A stretch of DNA of 17,591 bases from the NCBI GenBank assembly GCA_938018045.1, contig CALIIP010000254.1, positions 1 to 17,591 on the forward strand, read 5' to 3'. Every line of letters starts with the position of its first letter. The stretch's first letter is position 1. The notes beneath the pieces were generated by a model. It had not been told where the DNA came from. It was given only the letters and a program-made list of their open reading frames with translations, and made no database searches. Positions 1 through 7,429 of this stretch are shown here, piece after piece. Source of the DNA: an uncultured Flavobacteriaceae bacterium (GTDB lineage Bacteria > Bacteroidota > Bacteroidia > Flavobacteriales > Flavobacteriaceae). A program made the position numbers and the translations under genes.

Positions 1-1665
1 CACCGTATTGTCTCCTTCAAAAGTGGTGAAAATATCTGAATCTGCTTTTAAAGCTGCAAAACGATTTTCTGCTAAATACCCCTTTCCTCCACAGGCTTCT
101 CTACATTCTTGCAAGGTCTCTGTAGTGAACCAAGTAGCGTAAGATTTCATTCCTGCTGCCAAGGTTTCTATTTCTCTGATATCTTCATCAGTACGGTTGA
201 CATATCGCTCCGCCAAATAATCCAAGGCAAAAGTCAAAGCATAGCTTTTAGCCAATAAAGGCATCAACCGACGTTGATGACTAGGATAATCTAGTAAAAG
301 GGTTTCTGGAGAAGTATCACTTGGGCCGAATTGCCGTCTATTTAAGGCATGTTTAATCGCAATAGTCAGTCCTGACTTGGCTGCACTTAGTCCTGCTTTG
401 GGAACACAAACTCGACCACCAACTAAAGTTCCTAGCATCGTGAAAAAACGACGAGATGGATTAGGTATTGGGCTTTCATATTCTCCTTGGTCATTAATAG
501 AACCAAAACGATTTAACAAATTCTCTCTTGGTACTCGAACATTATCAAACCAAATTCTACCATTATCCACACCGTTCAGTCCTAGTTTATAGCCGTTGTC
601 TTTGACTTTGATACCTGGTAATAATTTATGGTCTTTATCCCGCAAGGGAACTAAAATTGCATGTACCCCATGACTTTCCCCATTAACGATTAATTGGCAA
701 AAAACAGACGCCATTTTGCTATCCAAGGCATTTCCAATATATTCTTTACCAGATTGAAGGTTAGGAGAATTAATTACGAGTTCATCTGTGGTTGAATCAT
801 AAGTACCAGTTACTTCCAAACCTCTAACATTAGAACCATGCCCTGTTTCGGTCATGGCAAAACAACCTGGTAAGGCCATAGTTCCAATATCCCTCAAATA
901 TTTATCGTGATGTTTTTTTGTTCCCAATTTTTGAATACTTCCACCGAAAAGTCCAAATTGTACGCCAAATTTTATCGCCATACTTCCGTCAACAAACATC
1001 ATGTTTTCAAAAATAGCGGCGTATCCAGGCATATTATCAGATCCTCCATAAAGTTTAGGGTAAGCCATAGCACCATAACCTTCTTTGCCTAAAAATGCTA
1101 CTTGTTTTAACACATGTTCTCTAAAAGTTTCCTTGTTTCGTTTTACAGACCATTTAAAAATAGGATCTTTTAATACATTTCTAAATGCATCAATAACAGG
1201 TGAATTTTCTCCTTTTAAGATGTTATCTATTTCAAGAGGATTGTGAAAATTAGAGGTAATTTCTTTTACAATTTCTATTTCAAATAAGTGGTTATAATGG
1301 TTTGGCTGAATCCCAAGATTAATTTCAATATCTTTTAAATACGGATTGAAAGGACATTCTTCAAAATGGTAGCAGATCATTTTTTGACTAAACGCAGAAA
1401 GGGGATAGGTATCACTTTCAATTAACTTTATGTTTGAATTAGAAATTACTTTTTTCCAGTTCTTAAGTTCTTGATAAGATGGTGGCATCTTTTTATCCAA
1501 GCATTTTAAAAGATACTCATAATCTTCTTTTTCAAGCGTATCATCTTGTTTAATTGCGTTTTTCACTACAGAAATTTCAGAATAAGACAATAAATCATCA
1601 GACCAAATCACATAAAAGAAAGGAATATATTGTAAAACACCAGAAGAGTAATTTTTTGTTTTCAT
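1..1665 (-). CDS. Acyl-CoA oxidase/dehydrogenase family protein, 3' end outside window
   Basis: A flavoenzyme expected to oxidise acyl-CoA to trans-2-enoyl-CoA in beta-oxidation, using FAD. This frame was translated by hand from the ATG at 1665 and stays open for 555 codons to the window edge. Residues from about 195 onward read like acyl-CoA oxidases: an active-site-lining segment ALPGCFAMTETGHGSNVRG, then a C-terminal helical domain, ending in TFEGDNTV at the edge. The glutamate of that motif (residue 550) corresponds to the catalytic base of peroxisomal acyl-CoA oxidases. About 100-200 C-terminal residues are probably missing, since the family usually has 650-770. The first 130 or so residues are an extra helical region (for example YIPFFYVIWSDDLLSYSEI), resembling TerB-like modules. 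The gene is divergent from truC with a 336 nt gap. Whether it acts as an oxidase or a dehydrogenase cannot be decided from sequence. Confidence 0.9.
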   Translation of the reverse strand, partial: MKTKNYSSGVLQYIPFFYVIWSDDLLSYSEISVVKNAIKQDDTLEKEDYEYLLKCLDKKMPPSYQELKNWKKVISNSNIKLIESDTYPLSAFSQKMICYHFEECPFNPYLKDIEINLGIQPNHYNHLFEIEIVKEITSNFHNPLEIDNILKGENSPVIDAFRNVLKDPIFKWSVKRNKETFREHVLKQVAFLGKEGYGAMAYPKLYGGSDNMPGYAAIFENMMFVDGSMAIKFGVQFGLFGGSIQKLGTKKHHDKYLRDIGTMALPGCFAMTETGHGSNVRGLEVTGTYDSTTDELVINSPNLQSGKEYIGNALDSKMASVFCQLIVNGESHGVHAILVPLRDKDHKLLPGIKVKDNGYKLGLNGVDNGRIWFDNVRVPRENLLNRFGSINDQGEYESPIPNPSRRFFTMLGTLVGGRVCVPKAGLSAAKSGLTIAIKHALNRRQFGPSDTSPETLLLDYPSHQRRLMPLLAKSYALTFALDYLAERYVNRTDEDIREIETLAAGMKSYATWFTTETLQECREACGGKGYLAENRFAALKADSDIFTTFEGDNTV

Positions 1666-2001
1666 AAAAATAAATTTACAAAAAAACGAAGAATATGGAA
1701 TGTATAAATGACAATTAAATAATATACTAGACCAACCAGTCGTTAAAGCTATTTTATATAACGTCTTATTATGACAACTAAATGTTTCATAATTTATATT
1801 ATGTTAAATAGGGTTTTTCAGAACACCTCTATTATTTATATATAGTAACTATCAAATAAATCGCTTATTCGAGTAATATGTCATGAATTTACAGAATAAC
1901 ACAATTATATGCATTGAAATAACCTTCTTATTTAGTTTATACATGTTTTACAATAAAATAGTAATTTTACTATCTTGTTAAAAACATACTAATTAGTCGC
2001 A
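1666..2001. other. Divergent intergenic region, acyl-CoA oxidase / truC
   Basis: A very AT-rich gap of 336 nt between two divergent start codons. Two operator-like elements are visible. One is ACCAACCAGTCGTT at 1731-1744, listed separately. The other is ATAGTAATTTTACTAT at 1958-1973, a palindrome with 7-bp arms and a 2-nt centre, lying 29 nt before the truC start codon. It abuts TATCTTG (1971-1977), a 7-base variant of the TAnnTTTG -7 box that could be the truC promoter. I found no convincing promoter for the acyl-CoA oxidase gene and no open reading frame worth reporting. Confidence 0.45.
1731..1744. promoter_or_regulatory. Possible TetR-type operator upstream of acyl-CoA oxidase
   Basis: ACCAAC-CA-GTCGTT, an imperfect inverted repeat (4 of 6 arm positions symmetric), lies 66 nt upstream of the acyl-CoA oxidase start codon. 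Short GC-richer palindromes of the ACCGAC-N2-GTCGGT type are used by some TetR-family regulators of acyl-CoA metabolism. The link to such a regulator is inference from position and shape only; no regulator gene is present in the window. Confidence 0.25.
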
Positions 2002-2691
2002 ATGATAATTTACGAAGATCAATTCATAATTGCTGTAAACAAACCAAACAATGTATTGGTGCATCATTCTAAAATGGCTAATAACAAAACTGAAGAAAAA
2101 TCTTTGGTACAATTGTTATATTCACTTTATAATAAGAAATACTATCCTATACATCGCTTAGATCGTAAAACTTCAGGAATTATTCTACTTGCTAAAGAAA
2201 AACAGTTTGTTGCAAAATTTCAAGAACTCTTTGTAAACAATCAAATACAGAAAACTTATATTGGTGTGGTTCGTGGTTTTATAAATCCTTCTGGCACTAT
2301 AGATTCTGATGTTAAAGGACGTGATTCAGACGTTTATAAGTCTGCAAATACCGAATACACTATGTTAAACAAGAAGTTAATGAACATCGCTGTTACTCCT
2401 TATGAATCAAGTCGTTATAGTTTAGTAAAATTACTCCCGAAAACAGGACGTTTGCATCAATTACGAATTCATTTAAACAAAATCAGTCATCCTTTAATTG
2501 GAGACCCGAAATATGGAGATCGCTTTCACAATCGCATGTTTGAAACAGAATTTAACTGTAATAAACTATTTTTACACGCCCAAAAATTAGATTTCAAACA
2601 CCCTGTTTTAGACCAAAACATAGAAATAAAGGCACCTTTTCCAGAAGATTGGCACACAATAAGTACCAAATTTGGTTGGGAATTACCTTAA
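2002..2691 (+). CDS. truC: tRNA pseudouridine synthase, TruC-like (RluA family)
   Basis: Converts uridine to pseudouridine in RNA; E. coli TruC modifies U65 in the acceptor stem of certain tRNAs. The 229-residue protein has the full RluA-family catalytic core. NKP is at residues 13-15, the HRLDRKTSG motif holds the catalytic aspartate Asp54 (the same number as in E. coli TruC), and a later LLPKTGRLHQLRIHL segment is followed by HPLIGDPKYGD. It lacks an N-terminal S4 domain, and the ending with FGW also matches TruC rather than RluA/C/D. The start ATG at 2002 puts the NKP motif at the expected distance. The gene stands alone and converges on leuB with only 14 nt between stop codons. Family assignment is firm; the exact target is inferred from similarity recalled from TruC. 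Confidence 0.88.
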   Translation: MIIYEDQFIIAVNKPNNVLVHHSKMANNKTEEKSLVQLLYSLYNKKYYPIHRLDRKTSGIILLAKEKQFVAKFQELFVNNQIQKTYIGVVRGFINPSGTIDSDVKGRDSDVYKSANTEYTMLNKKLMNIAVTPYESSRYSLVKLLPKTGRLHQLRIHLNKISHPLIGDPKYGDRFHNRMFETEFNCNKLFLHAQKLDFKHPVLDQNIEIKAPFPEDWHTISTKFGWELP

Positions 2692-2705
2692 AAAAGTAGT
2701 AAGTA

Positions 2706-3764
2706 CTATATGTTTTTGGCAAGCCAATCTCCTACTTCGCTAGTTCCGTATGCTTGCTCTCCTTCAGATAAATCTTCAGTAACAATGCCTTCTGCCAATG
2801 ATTTATTAACTATAGCGCGTATTGCTGTCGCTTCATCTTTAAGTCCAAAAGCATCTTCAAATAGCATTGCTGCAGATAATATAGTTGCTAGCGGATTGGC
2901 AATATTTTTTCCTGTTGCTTGTGGATATGAACCGTGAATAGGCTCAAATAATGAAGTTTTTTCTCCCAATGATGCTGATGGCATCAATCCCATAGAACCT
3001 GAAATTACTGATGCTTCATCAGTTAGTATATCTCCAAATAGGTTTTCGGTAATCAAGACATCATAAGAACTAGGCCATTGTACCAATCTCATGGCAACGG
3101 CATCAACAAATTCATACGAAACTTCTACTTCTGGATAGTCTTTTTCCATGCTTTGCACCGTTTCTCTCCATAATCTTGAAGTTTCAAGCACATTTGCTTT
3201 GTCTACACAACATAGTTTTTTAGAACGATTCATGGCTAATTCAAAGCCTTTTTTTGCCAACCTTTTTACTTCATGTCGTGTATAGACACAGTTGTCATAG
3301 GCAGTTTCACCACCATCTCTCCTGCCCTTTTCACCAAAGTAGATTCCGCCAGTCAATTCTCTTAAAAAAACCAAGTCTGTTCCTTCAATACGCTCTCTTT
3401 TTAAAGGCGATTTATCTATCAATGAAGGAAACGTAAATGTTGGTCTCACATTGGCAAATAACCCTAATTCCTTACGCATCTTCAACAATCCTTGTTCTGG
3501 ACGTACCTTTGCACTTGGATCATTATCATACTTTGGATGACCAATAGCTCCGAATAAAATAGCATCTGTATTCAGGCATATTTCATGTGTTTCATCAGGA
3601 TATGGCACACCAGTTTCATCTATAGCAATAGCGCCAATTAGCGCAGGTTTCCATTCAATAGTATGGTTAAATTTTGTAGCAATAGCATCACTTACTTTTA
3701 CTGCTTGTGCAATAACTTCAGGTCCTATACCATCTCCAGCCAAAAGGGCGATTTTTAAATTCAT
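2706..3764 (-). CDS. leuB: 3-isopropylmalate dehydrogenase
   Basis: NAD-dependent oxidative decarboxylation of 3-isopropylmalate to 2-oxoisocaproate, the last leucine-specific step before transamination; cytoplasmic and normally a homodimer. The 352-residue length is normal for the family. Visible signatures are LLAGDGIGPEV at residues 7-17, the substrate-binding RELTGGIYFG at 135-144, the metal-binding and NAD-site block ENLFGDILTDEAS at 240-252, and EPIHGS at 274-279. It is the last gene of the leuC-leuD-RDD-leuB cluster. Its start codon is preceded by a 7-base degenerate repeat rather than a recognisable promoter or Shine-Dalgarno sequence. It converges on truC with 14 nt between stops and no strong terminator between them. 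Confidence 0.97.
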   Translation of the reverse strand: MNLKIALLAGDGIGPEVIAQAVKVSDAIATKFNHTIEWKPALIGAIAIDETGVPYPDETHEICLNTDAILFGAIGHPKYDNDPSAKVRPEQGLLKMRKELGLFANVRPTFTFPSLIDKSPLKRERIEGTDLVFLRELTGGIYFGEKGRRDGGETAYDNCVYTRHEVKRLAKKGFELAMNRSKKLCCVDKANVLETSRLWRETVQSMEKDYPEVEVSYEFVDAVAMRLVQWPSSYDVLITENLFGDILTDEASVISGSMGLMPSASLGEKTSLFEPIHGSYPQATGKNIANPLATILSAAMLFEDAFGLKDEATAIRAIVNKSLAEGIVTEDLSEGEQAYGTSEVGDWLAKNI

Positions 3765-3773
3765 GTATGTTTT

Positions 3774-3803
3774 GCTTTAGGCTGTATGCTTTATGCTTAC
3801 AGC
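3774..3803. repeat. Degenerate heptanucleotide tandem repeat upstream of leuB
   Basis: On the plus strand this reads as four successive 7-mers, GCTTTAG GCTGTAT GCTTTAT GCTTACA, followed by GC. It fills most of the 43-nt spacer between the RDD gene and leuB. The unit is GCTNTAK with drift. A different 7-base repeat occupies the leuC-leuD spacer. Confidence 0.7.
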
Positions 3804-3807
3804 AAAA

Positions 3808-4227
3808 TTATTTATTTTTGATTACTATTGTTCCCGCTACATTATCTCCAATACGCTGTTTTCTATCATTCTTGTAAGCAACAATAATACCAACAAGAAA
3901 TATATAATCTATGAAGCCTAAAAAGAATCTTGCAAATGCTTTTCCAAATCCTATGGGTCTATTATCTAATGTAACAACTTTTAAATTTAATATTCGTTTA
4001 CCTAGTGTTTGTCCAAATATTCCTTCACTTATTGGCCAAATATAAAAACCAAATAAAAATAATATGAAAGCATTAGTTCCTTCTAAATGATAGCCTCCAG
4101 TGTCATTCAATCCACCATAAAAATATGCTATTATATAACCTATTATTATAAAAGTAAAAAGGTCAATAAAGAATGCAAGTATCCTTTCTCTAATTCGTGC
4201 AATCTCGATGTCATTATTTATTATCAT
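3808..4227 (-). CDS. RDD-family small membrane protein
   Basis: An integral membrane protein of unknown specific function; some RDD proteins are linked to Na+/H+ antiport or osmotic stress. The chosen start (ATG at 4227) gives 139 residues. The open frame extends further upstream to 4386, but that would overlap leuD by 113 nt with non-RDD sequence, so it is rejected. The protein begins with the family hallmark ARIRERILAFFIDLFTF, which carries the conserved Arg and Asp and the first transmembrane helix. A second hydrophobic segment (AFILFLFGFYIWPI) follows, then the typical GQTLGKRILNLKVV loop, a third helix (FLGFIDYIFLVGIIVAY) and a basic tail with KQRIGDNVAGT. It sits inside the leucine operon with 46 nt on the leuD side and 43 nt on the leuB side. 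No known RDD role explains that position. Confidence 0.85.
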   Translation of the reverse strand: MIINNDIEIARIRERILAFFIDLFTFIIIGYIIAYFYGGLNDTGGYHLEGTNAFILFLFGFYIWPISEGIFGQTLGKRILNLKVVTLDNRPIGFGKAFARFFLGFIDYIFLVGIIVAYKNDRKQRIGDNVAGTIVIKNK

Positions 4228-4273
4228 TACCTCATTTATTAATTTGGCGTAAGTTGTACACTCGAAGTTTAAG

Positions 4274-4870
4274 TTATAATGGAAGATTCTCAGCAAATGC
4301 TGAAATTTCTGATTTAATATTTTGTAAATAATCGATATCATCAAATCCATTGAGCATATTATTCTTTTTATATCCGTTGATATCAAAAGACTCTTTTTCT
4401 CCTGTAGATAAGATGGTTACTGTTTGATGTTCTAAGCTCACTTCAAATTCAGTTGTTGCATCTTTATAGATAGCATCAAATATTTTTTGAGAGAATTCTG
4501 CGCTAACCTGTACAGGCAATACACCTATATTAAGGCAGTTATTCTTAAATATATCAGCAAAAAAAGAAGAAATCACACATCTAAATCCGTAATCATACAC
4601 AGACCATGCAGCATGTTCTCTTGACGAACCAGAACCAAAGTTCTTTCCTCCAACTAAAATCTTACCTTTATATATAGGGTTATTGAGCACGAAATCTTTT
4701 TTGATGCTATTATCTGCATTGTATCTCCAATCTCTAAAAAGATTGTCGCCAAAACCTTTTCGTTCTGTTGCTTTTAAGAAACGTGCAGGAATAATTTGAT
4801 CTGTATCTACATTTTCTATTGGCAGTGGAACTGCTGTAGATGTTAATGTTGTAAACTTGTCGTAAGCCAT
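4274..4870 (-). CDS. leuD: 3-isopropylmalate dehydratase small subunit
   Basis: Small subunit of isopropylmalate isomerase, which with LeuC isomerises 2-isopropylmalate to 3-isopropylmalate. It is an aconitase-type swivel domain and needs LeuC for the 4Fe-4S site. The 198-residue length is normal. Signatures are VDTDQIIPARFLK at residues 21-33, GSGSSREHAAWS at 79-90 (the substrate-binding loop of aconitase small domains), and the following FADIFKNNCLNIGVLPV. The gene follows leuC after a 124-nt spacer filled with heptad repeats and precedes the RDD gene by 46 nt. No separate promoter was recognised, so co-transcription from the leuC promoter is likely. Confidence 0.97.
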   Translation of the reverse strand: MAYDKFTTLTSTAVPLPIENVDTDQIIPARFLKATERKGFGDNLFRDWRYNADNSIKKDFVLNNPIYKGKILVGGKNFGSGSSREHAAWSVYDYGFRCVISSFFADIFKNNCLNIGVLPVQVSAEFSQKIFDAIYKDATTEFEVSLEHQTVTILSTGEKESFDINGYKKNNMLNGFDDIDYLQNIKSEISAFAENLPL

Positions 4871-4882
4871 ATATTTAGTATT

Positions 4883-4993
4883 CAGTTTGCCATTTTTCAG
4901 TTGGCAGTTACTCTAGTATTTTATTTATCAGTATTCAATTAACAATCTTTTCACAATCCTAATTACTGAAGACTGAGAACTGTTTTACTGCTA
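4883..4993. repeat. Degenerate heptanucleotide repeat in leuC-leuD spacer
   Basis: Two runs with a 7-8 base period lie in opposite orientation. The plus-strand left run is CAGTTTGC, CATTTTT, CAGTTGG, CAGTTAC (4883-4911). The right run is ACTGAAG, ACTGAGA, ACTGTTTT, ACTGCTA (4965-4993). CAGT and ACTG are reverse complements, so the runs could pair as a long imperfect stem around about 50 nt. The right run ends at the leuC stop codon. Confidence 0.65.
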
Positions 4994-4994
4994 A

Positions 4995-6389
4995 CTATTT
5001 CAGTGATCTCGGATCTGTAACTACTCCAGTTATTGCTGCTGCTGCTGCAACAATTGGACTTGCCAAAAGTGTACGTGATCCTTGCCCTTGACGTCCTTCA
5101 AAATTTCTGTTTGATGTGCTCACAGCATATTTTCCTGCAGGAACTTTATCATCATTCATAGCCAAACAAGCCGAGCATCCAGGCTGACGCAAGTCAAAAC
5201 CAGCATCATTTAAAATGGTTAAAAGTCCTTCTTCTTTGATTTGGTTTTCTACAACATGTGAACCTGGAACTAGCCAAGCCGTAACATTCGTTGCCTTCTT
5301 TTTACCTTTTACTATAGATGAGAATGCTCTAAAATCTTCAATTCTACCATTGGTACAACTTCCAACAAAAACATAATCTACTTTTTTACCAATCATAGCG
5401 TCAGATTGGTCAAATCCCATATAAGCCAAAGACTTTTCATAGGTTGCCTTTCCTCCTTTTTTACTGTCAAAAACAGGAATTTCTTTTGATATTCCCATTC
5501 CCATTCCAGGATTTGTACCAAATGTTATCATTGGTTCTATATCAGAGGCTTTAAAATTAAATTCTTTGTCAAACGTTGCATCAACATCCGTTTTTAAAGT
5601 CTTCCAATATGTCATTGCTGTATTCCAAGCATCACCTTTTGGTGTAAACTCTCTATCTTTTATATATTCAAATGTTTTCTCATCTGGAGCAATCATTCCG
5701 CCCCTTGCACCCATTTCTATACTTAAATTACAAACAGTCATACGACCTTCCATAGACATGTTTTCAAATACTTCTCCTGCATATTCAACAAAGTATCCTG
5801 TTGCTCCTGAAGTTGATAGTTGAGATATAATGTACAATCCAACATCTTTTGGAGTTACAAAATCACCTAATTTACCATCAACATTGATCCTCATTTTCTT
5901 AGGTTTGGTTTGCATAATGCATTGTGTAGACAACACCATTTCTACTTCCGAAGTTCCAATACCAAAAGCAATAGCGCCAAAAGCGCCATGCGTAGAAGTG
6001 TGAGAATCTCCACAAACTATCGTTGCTCCAGGAAGTGTAATCCCTAGTTCAGGGCCAATTACATGTACAATTCCGTTATTTTTATGCCCAAGTCCCCAAT
6101 GAACGATATCATGTTCTTTAGAGTTATCTTCCAATGCTTTTAATTGATTGGCAGACAATGGATCATTTATAGGTAAATGCTGGTTGATTGTAGGTGTGTT
6201 ATGATCGGCAGTTGCAAAGGTGCGCTCAGGATGTAAAACACGGAGTCCCCTATTCTTTAATCCAAGAAAAGCAACAGGACTTGTTACTTCGTGAATTAAA
6301 TGCCTATCAATAAAAAATACATCTGGACCATCATTTATCTTTTGAATTACATGTGAATCCCAGACTTTATCAAACAAAGTTTTACTCAT
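4995..6389 (-). CDS. leuC: 3-isopropylmalate dehydratase large subunit
   Basis: Large subunit of isopropylmalate isomerase; binds the 4Fe-4S cluster and works with LeuD in leucine biosynthesis. The start chosen is ATG at 6389, giving 464 residues and MSKTLFDKVWDSHV, the normal family N-terminus. The 19 codons upstream of it overlap the promoter. The three cluster cysteines are visible: Cys345 in VGSCTNGR, and Cys405 and Cys408 in PGCSAC, almost the same numbering as in E. coli LeuC. Other family blocks are GDSHTSTHGAFGAIAFGIGTSE and the C-terminal NRNFEGRQG. It is the first gene of the leuC-leuD-RDD-leuB unit and has a good Bacteroidetes promoter. No leader peptide or attenuator was seen. Confidence 0.97.
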   Translation of the reverse strand: MSKTLFDKVWDSHVIQKINDGPDVFFIDRHLIHEVTSPVAFLGLKNRGLRVLHPERTFATADHNTPTINQHLPINDPLSANQLKALEDNSKEHDIVHWGLGHKNNGIVHVIGPELGITLPGATIVCGDSHTSTHGAFGAIAFGIGTSEVEMVLSTQCIMQTKPKKMRINVDGKLGDFVTPKDVGLYIISQLSTSGATGYFVEYAGEVFENMSMEGRMTVCNLSIEMGARGGMIAPDEKTFEYIKDREFTPKGDAWNTAMTYWKTLKTDVDATFDKEFNFKASDIEPMITFGTNPGMGMGISKEIPVFDSKKGGKATYEKSLAYMGFDQSDAMIGKKVDYVFVGSCTNGRIEDFRAFSSIVKGKKKATNVTAWLVPGSHVVENQIKEEGLLTILNDAGFDLRQPGCSACLAMNDDKVPAGKYAVSTSNRNFEGRQGQGSRTLLASPIVAAAAAITGVVTDPRSLK

Positions 6390-6415
6390 AATTTCAATTA
6401 GTATTATTTTATAGA

Positions 6416-6446
6416 CAAATTTAAGAAGAATATATTTTAAACACAA
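6416..6446 (-). promoter_or_regulatory. leuC operon promoter
   Basis: On the minus strand TTG (6446-6444), 20 nt, then TAAATTTG (6423-6416). The -7 box matches the Bacteroidetes TAnnTTTG consensus exactly and the spacing to the -33 box is in the usual range. Transcription would start near 6409, leaving a leader of about 20 nt before the leuC ATG at 6389. Confidence 0.7.
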
Positions 6447-6682
6447 TCAATAGTGATTGAGATACGATATTCAGTAAGTTTAAGTTTATAATATATGCGA
6501 TTGAGGGTGTTTATTATAAAGAAAATCAGTGAGTTAAAAATTAGATAGCGCTTATTATTTACGAAGTTCAAAACATCGTGTAAGAACATACTATCGTTCA
6601 TTGTAAAAAATTATAACCTATTTATTTTTAATTTATCCGCAACCTTTTTTCGTTTTTTGCATCTTATTAGAAATTGCTAGAT

Positions 6683-6793
6683 ATGAAAAAGTCATCTTTA
6701 AGACAACGGAAAATTACAATTATTCTAATTATTCTACTTCCAATACTATTTTCTATTCCCTTAATTTGTTGCTTTTTCGTATTTAATAAATAA
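6683..6793 (+). CDS. Possible 36-residue membrane peptide
   Basis: A short open frame of 36 codons from ATG to TAA. It encodes a basic N-terminus (MKKSSLRQRK), one hydrophobic segment of about 24 residues with two prolines and a Cys-Cys pair, and a short end FNK. The charge pattern (positive inside) would suit a single-pass membrane peptide. It lies alone in the leuC/DoxX gap on the same strand as the DoxX gene. No clear promoter or Shine-Dalgarno sequence supports it, and in AT-rich DNA hydrophobic short frames arise by chance, so this is only a possibility. Confidence 0.3.
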   Translation: MKKSSLRQRKITIILIILLPILFSIPLICCFFVFNK

Positions 6794-6933
6794 ATTTTTA
6801 TTTATTATTTTATAGTTTTTTAAATACTCCTGTATTAGTTTTCTCTATTTTTTTGTTGGTTTTATAAGAAGTTTAAACACAATAAGTTTGTTAGTGTATC
6901 TCGATAAAAACTGTTATTTAAGTTAATTGACTT

Positions 6934-6941
6934 TATTTTTG
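6934..6941 (+). promoter_or_regulatory. -7 promoter box for the DoxX gene
   Basis: TATTTTTG matches the Bacteroidetes -7 consensus TAnnTTTG exactly and lies 37 nt upstream of the ATG at 6979. No good -33 TTTG is visible at 19-21 nt upstream. The following TATTTTTAT stretch is repeated before the DUF2461 gene. Confidence 0.55.
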
Positions 6942-6978
6942 TATTTTTATAAAAATCTAACTTAAATCTTATACTATT

Positions 6979-7353
6979 ATGAATTCAAAAGTTTTATTAA
7001 TTTTAAGAATCCTTTTCGGAGTGTTTTTAGTGTTTTTTGGTGCTAATAAATTTGGTCAATGGTTGACACCTCCTGGAGAAATGACTGCTGATATGCAAAA
7101 TTATTTTGGTGCACTGATGGCAACCAAAACTATGACTTTAGTTGCAGTTGTCGAAATCCTTGCTGGTTTATCCTTATTGTTAAATAAATACACATCTTTA
7201 ATGATGGTAATTATGATGAGTGTATCAATCAATGCAGTCTTATTTCACTTAACTTTAGATCCAGCAAACACAATGATGGCTGCAGTAATGTTGATTTTAA
7301 ACATTGTTATGCTGTATGCGTATAAAGACAATTACAAAGGTCTTTTGAGTTAA
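6979..7353 (+). CDS. DoxX-family membrane protein
   Basis: A 124-residue integral membrane protein of the DoxX/DoxX-like family, with four predicted transmembrane helices at roughly residues 5-24, 50-68, 72-90 and 96-115. The first helix begins LLILRILFGVFLVFFGANKFGQW, a form common in flavobacterial DoxX proteins, with the conserved GxxKF after helix 1. DoxX was first named as a thiosulfate:quinone oxidoreductase subunit, but most bacterial members have no proven reaction and some are linked to redox or membrane stress. Only the family is supported here. It is followed by a Rho-independent terminator at 7372-7405, so it is probably monocistronic from the promoter at 6934. The start ATG at 6979 is the natural one. 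Confidence 0.82.
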   Translation: MNSKVLLILRILFGVFLVFFGANKFGQWLTPPGEMTADMQNYFGALMATKTMTLVAVVEILAGLSLLLNKYTSLMMVIMMSVSINAVLFHLTLDPANTMMAAVMLILNIVMLYAYKDNYKGLLS

Positions 7354-7371
7354 AACATAATTAAATGATTA

Positions 7372-7405
7372 AAAAAGGTGTGATGTTTTCACATCTTTTT
7401 TTTTG
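7372..7405 (+). terminator. Rho-independent terminator of the DoxX gene
   Basis: A 12-bp stem, AAAAAGGTGTGA (7372-7383) with TCACATCTTTTT (7389-7400), includes one G-U pair and has a 5-nt loop. It continues into a T-run to 7404. The T-run flows directly into TTTTTGTATTTTTAT (7400-7414), so the terminator tail overlaps the likely promoter of the next gene. Confidence 0.8.
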
Positions 7406-7429
7406 TATTTTTATCAAAAAAATAATAAG

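Larger units (their letters stand above)
6447..6978. other. Intergenic region between leuC and the DoxX gene
   Basis: A 532-nt AT-rich gap between divergent genes. It holds the upstream edge of the leuC promoter at its left side, one possible short coding sequence (6683-6793, listed separately) and the DoxX-gene promoter near its right end. From 6470 to 6680 I see no gene, strong hairpin or clear repeat. Confidence 0.5.

Noticed and set aside
907..1092. Small plus-strand proteins inside the acyl-CoA oxidase region
   Set aside because: These frames are antisense shadows of the long, well-conserved minus-strand gene.
4228..4386. Longer RDD protein starting at 4386
   Set aside because: It would overlap leuD by 113 nt, and the added 53 residues look like the other-frame translation of leuD rather than RDD sequence.
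6390..6446. Longer LeuC starting at 6446
   Set aside because: The extra 19 residues overlap the leuC promoter and precede the normal LeuC N-terminus.
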